From contig NZ_JAAIKO010000017.1 in assembly GCF_016107395.1 (NCBI RefSeq), forward strand, positions 83,336-147,335: a stretch of DNA of 64,000 bases. Direction: 5' to 3'. Source of the DNA: Streptomyces fildesensis (GTDB taxonomy: Bacteria; Actinomycetota; Actinomycetes; Streptomycetales; Streptomycetaceae). The position numbers and the translations under genes were made by a program. Positions 62,314-64,000 of the stretch are shown here, one piece after another; position 1 is the stretch's first letter, and each line of letters starts with the position of its first letter. The notes under the pieces were generated by a model that did not search any database, was not told the origin of the DNA, and saw only the letters and a program-made list of their open reading frames with translations.

Positions 62314-63501
62314 TCAGGGCGAGGTGGCATACCGGCCGCCGACGTGGCCGGCGTGCCATTCGTGGTTGCCGCCCATCCAGTTCGAGAGCCCGGCCACGTA
62401 CCGGGCGGCGACCGGATGAGCCGTGAGCGCGGCGGCCTCGGTCTCGAACGCGCGCACCAGCTCGTTGTGCACTTCGATGGCCTTCGTGAAGGCGTCCTCG
62501 ATCGCGCAGTCCTCCTCCTCCGCGATGACGGTCGGCAGGCTGTAGTGGAAGCGGCCCGACGCCTGTTCCTTGCGCAGGGAGTACAGGTCGTTGAGGACCG
62601 TGGACGCGGTGGAGGCGAGCGCGGTCGCGCGCTGCACGGACGGCAGGGCGAACAGCTCCGCGGGCAGTTCGTAACCGCCGATCGCGTCCGTGATCGCCAG
62701 GCACGGGCGGAAGGAGTTGAGCTGGCGCTGCACCAGGTACTCCCATACCCGGGGGGTGCGTTCCTCCTGGACGCAGGCGGCTTCGGCCTCGTAGCCGAGG
62801 TACAGGCTGGCGATCTCATGGCGGTACCGGTGGGACTGTGCGGGGGTGGCGAGCTGGGTGAAGGACTCCATGGCCGAGTGCATGGCGCGCAGCGCCGGAT
62901 GCGCGGCCAGGGCCGCCCGCCAGTCGGCGTCGTAGGGGGCGGGCATGTGGCTGGGGTCGATCGCGGACTGGGCGACCGCGAGACGGGCGCCGAGACCGTC
63001 GGGTGTGCCGCCCAACTCGGGTTCGCAGAAGTAGTCGTCCACCGCGTTCTCGCCGGCCAGGAGCTTGGCGGCGGTCAGAAGGTGGCCGGTGGTGGGGGCG
63101 TCGGGGTGGCACAGCACGACGGAACGGCCCGGGTCGAACTTCAGCAGACCGGCGCGCAGGTCCGGGGACCGGAACAGGTCCACGTCGTCGGCCCATTGGA
63201 GAAGTTGCTCATTGATCAGGTCGGCGAGCGTTCGGTCGTCGCGGACCGCGGGCGGGCAGTGCAGGCCCTCGATCCGCGCAGGTGCAGGTGCCGACGTAGG
63301 CGTTGGGGCCGGGGCCAGTGCGGGTGGCTGTGCCGTCGCCGGTGCCGGGTGGGCCGGCGCCGTTGCCGGTGGCTGTGCCGGGCGGGCCGGGGGGTGGGGC
63401 GGACGTGCGAAGCGGCTGGCGGCGCTTCCCAGACCGGTCGGCCCGGCGAGGACTCGTTCCAGCGCTTCGGCCGGGGGCTGACCCCGGCCGGTGGTGGTCA
63501 T
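62314..63501 (-). CDS. 2-methylisoborneol synthase (terpene cyclase)
   Basis: A 395-aa class I cyclase that converts 2-methyl-GPP to 2-methylisoborneol, an earthy odorant. The metal motifs are DDYFCE (155-160) and NDLYSLRKE (304-312). The first 78 residues are Pro/Ala-rich and disordered, with a GPTGLGSAASRF motif at about 21-32; in this family such extensions target the enzyme into family 2B encapsulin shells. I chose the ATG at 63501, preceded by AGGGAGAG at about 9 bases; an ATG 48 bases earlier is possible. It is divergent from the encapsulin gene at 63886 and upstream of the GPP methyltransferase. Confidence 0.93.
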   Translation of the reverse strand: MTTTGRGQPPAEALERVLAGPTGLGSAASRFARPPHPPARPAQPPATAPAHPAPATAQPPALAPAPTPTSAPAPARIEGLHCPPAVRDDRTLADLINEQLLQWADDVDLFRSPDLRAGLLKFDPGRSVVLCHPDAPTTGHLLTAAKLLAGENAVDDYFCEPELGGTPDGLGARLAVAQSAIDPSHMPAPYDADWRAALAAHPALRAMHSAMESFTQLATPAQSHRYRHEIASLYLGYEAEAACVQEERTPRVWEYLVQRQLNSFRPCLAITDAIGGYELPAELFALPSVQRATALASTASTVLNDLYSLRKEQASGRFHYSLPTVIAEEEDCAIEDAFTKAIEVHNELVRAFETEAAALTAHPVAARYVAGLSNWMGGNHEWHAGHVGGRYATSP

Positions 63502-63885
63502 TGCGTGGCTCTCCCTGCCTGACGTGGCGATAGGTTCGATGCCGTTCACGCGCCACGCCGGAATCCTTCGCGGTAACCCAATGAATAAGTTGATTCTGAG
63601 CCATGTGGGCGCAGCGCCTGGGCTGAATCATTACCGTCATGGCTGCATCTGACACTCACTCGATCGAGTGATAGCGCGGCGGAGGAAGATCAGCAATACT
63701 TCAACCGGCGAGTTCCCCTGCAATCAAGAGAGTTGGGCCGAAGACGGCACCAGGTCGGCCGCCGGCCCCGGCGACAGGAATTCCTCCGAGTCACCATGGC
63801 ATACGCATTCAGGAACTGACGCCGTACTTCGTGTGGAAAAGCAATCCACGGACATAAAAGAACGCCACGGCAAAGGACTCCATCC
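63502..63885. other. 384-bp divergent promoter region of the 2-MIB locus
   Basis: No gene is evident. It must hold promoters for the synthase (leftward) and the encapsulin (rightward). A perfect 16-bp palindrome lies at 63656-63671. The encapsulin ATG has AAGGAC at about 8 bases upstream. Confidence 0.6.
63656..63671. promoter_or_regulatory. Perfect 16-bp palindrome in the 2-MIB/encapsulin promoter region
   Basis: TCACTCGATCGAGTGA is fully self-complementary. It lies 155 bases before the synthase start and 215 bases before the encapsulin start. A likely operator for a dimeric regulator controlling both genes; the regulator is not in the window. Confidence 0.6.
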
Positions 63886-64000
63886 ATGTCGATCGAAGCC
63901 CGTCCGGAATCCGCGCCCGCTCAGGGAAACAGCCCTTCCCATACGAGCCTTGATACGGCTGCTGCCCGGAATCTGGCGACCACCACCAAGTCCGCACCTC
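63886..64000 (+). CDS. Family 2B encapsulin shell protein (partial, 5' end)
   Basis: The first 38 codons are visible before the window ends: MSIEARPESAPAQG, then SLDTAAARNLATTTKSAP. This N-terminus matches the family 2B encapsulin shell proteins (once called cyclic-nucleotide-binding proteins) that accompany 2-methylisoborneol synthases in Streptomyces. The shell, of HK97 fold with an inserted cyclic-nucleotide-like domain, packages the terpene cyclase. Those domains lie beyond the right edge, so the call rests on the N-terminus and the genomic context. Confidence 0.8.
   Translation, partial: MSIEARPESAPAQGNSPSHTSLDTAAARNLATTTKSAP

Overview
The window is high-GC actinobacterial DNA and is most likely from a Streptomyces chromosome. 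The evidence is the strongly GC-biased third codon positions, GTG and TTG starts with GTGA, ATGA or TTGA stop/start overlaps, DUF317 and DUF6000 proteins, TetR regulators with nested operators, and a 2-methylisoborneol locus with a family 2B encapsulin at the right edge. No rRNA, tRNA or CRISPR array was seen.

Left edge (1-4.1 kb) is decayed mobile DNA. It holds a scrap of a serine recombinase, a DUF6000 gene, the C-terminus of a tyrosine integrase, and two damaged DUF317 genes. The first DUF317 gene is split by a complete IS481-family element with a 6-bp target duplication. From 4.4 to 7.6 kb there is a Ser/Thr kinase with a membrane tail and a membrane-anchored solute-binding protein paired with a small membrane protein. 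From 8.4 to 14.0 kb, five co-oriented genes (ornithine-decarboxylase-like PLP enzyme, phytanoyl-CoA-dioxygenase-like oxygenase, DUF6271-like protein, GNAT, MFS exporter) look like a compact small-molecule pathway. A giant membrane patatin, an MFS exporter, and a divergent O-methyltransferase/TetR pair with a perfect palindromic operator follow.

Middle (20.4-36.7 kb): a TetR-glpD pair faces an alkyl-DHAP-synthase-like flavoenzyme and a lipid kinase, which suggests an ether-lipid locus. A TetR/glycolipid-binding pair faces an APC permease and an amidohydrolase. Next comes a sugar ABC importer (binding lipoprotein and two permeases, no ATPase), then a secreted RICIN protein.

From 36.9 to 48.3 kb, an APC permease is followed by a NHLP-type peptide export operon: a 72-aa double-glycine precursor, HlyD-like protein, C39-peptidase ABC transporter and second ABC transporter, with a large LAL/LuxR regulator upstream. 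The core peptide has no cysteine, and no modifying enzyme is seen. An MFS transporter, a small secreted protein, a large membrane protein and a gene remnant follow.

Right end (52-64 kb): a cytochrome P450; a TTGA-coupled HemN-like radical SAM/DUF1152 pair; and, divergently, a tightly coupled four-gene operon of two ATP-grasp ligases, an MFS exporter and a FemAB/GNAT-like acyltransferase. The combination reads as a ribosome- and NRPS-independent peptide or amide pathway that I do not recognise. The window closes with GPP 2-C-methyltransferase and 2-methylisoborneol synthase, divergent from a truncated family 2B encapsulin gene.

The most promising candidates for undescribed biology are the radical SAM/ATP-grasp cluster, the cysteine-free NHLP peptide, and the decarboxylase/PhyH/DUF6271 cluster. 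All assignments are by eye from motifs; no database search was run.
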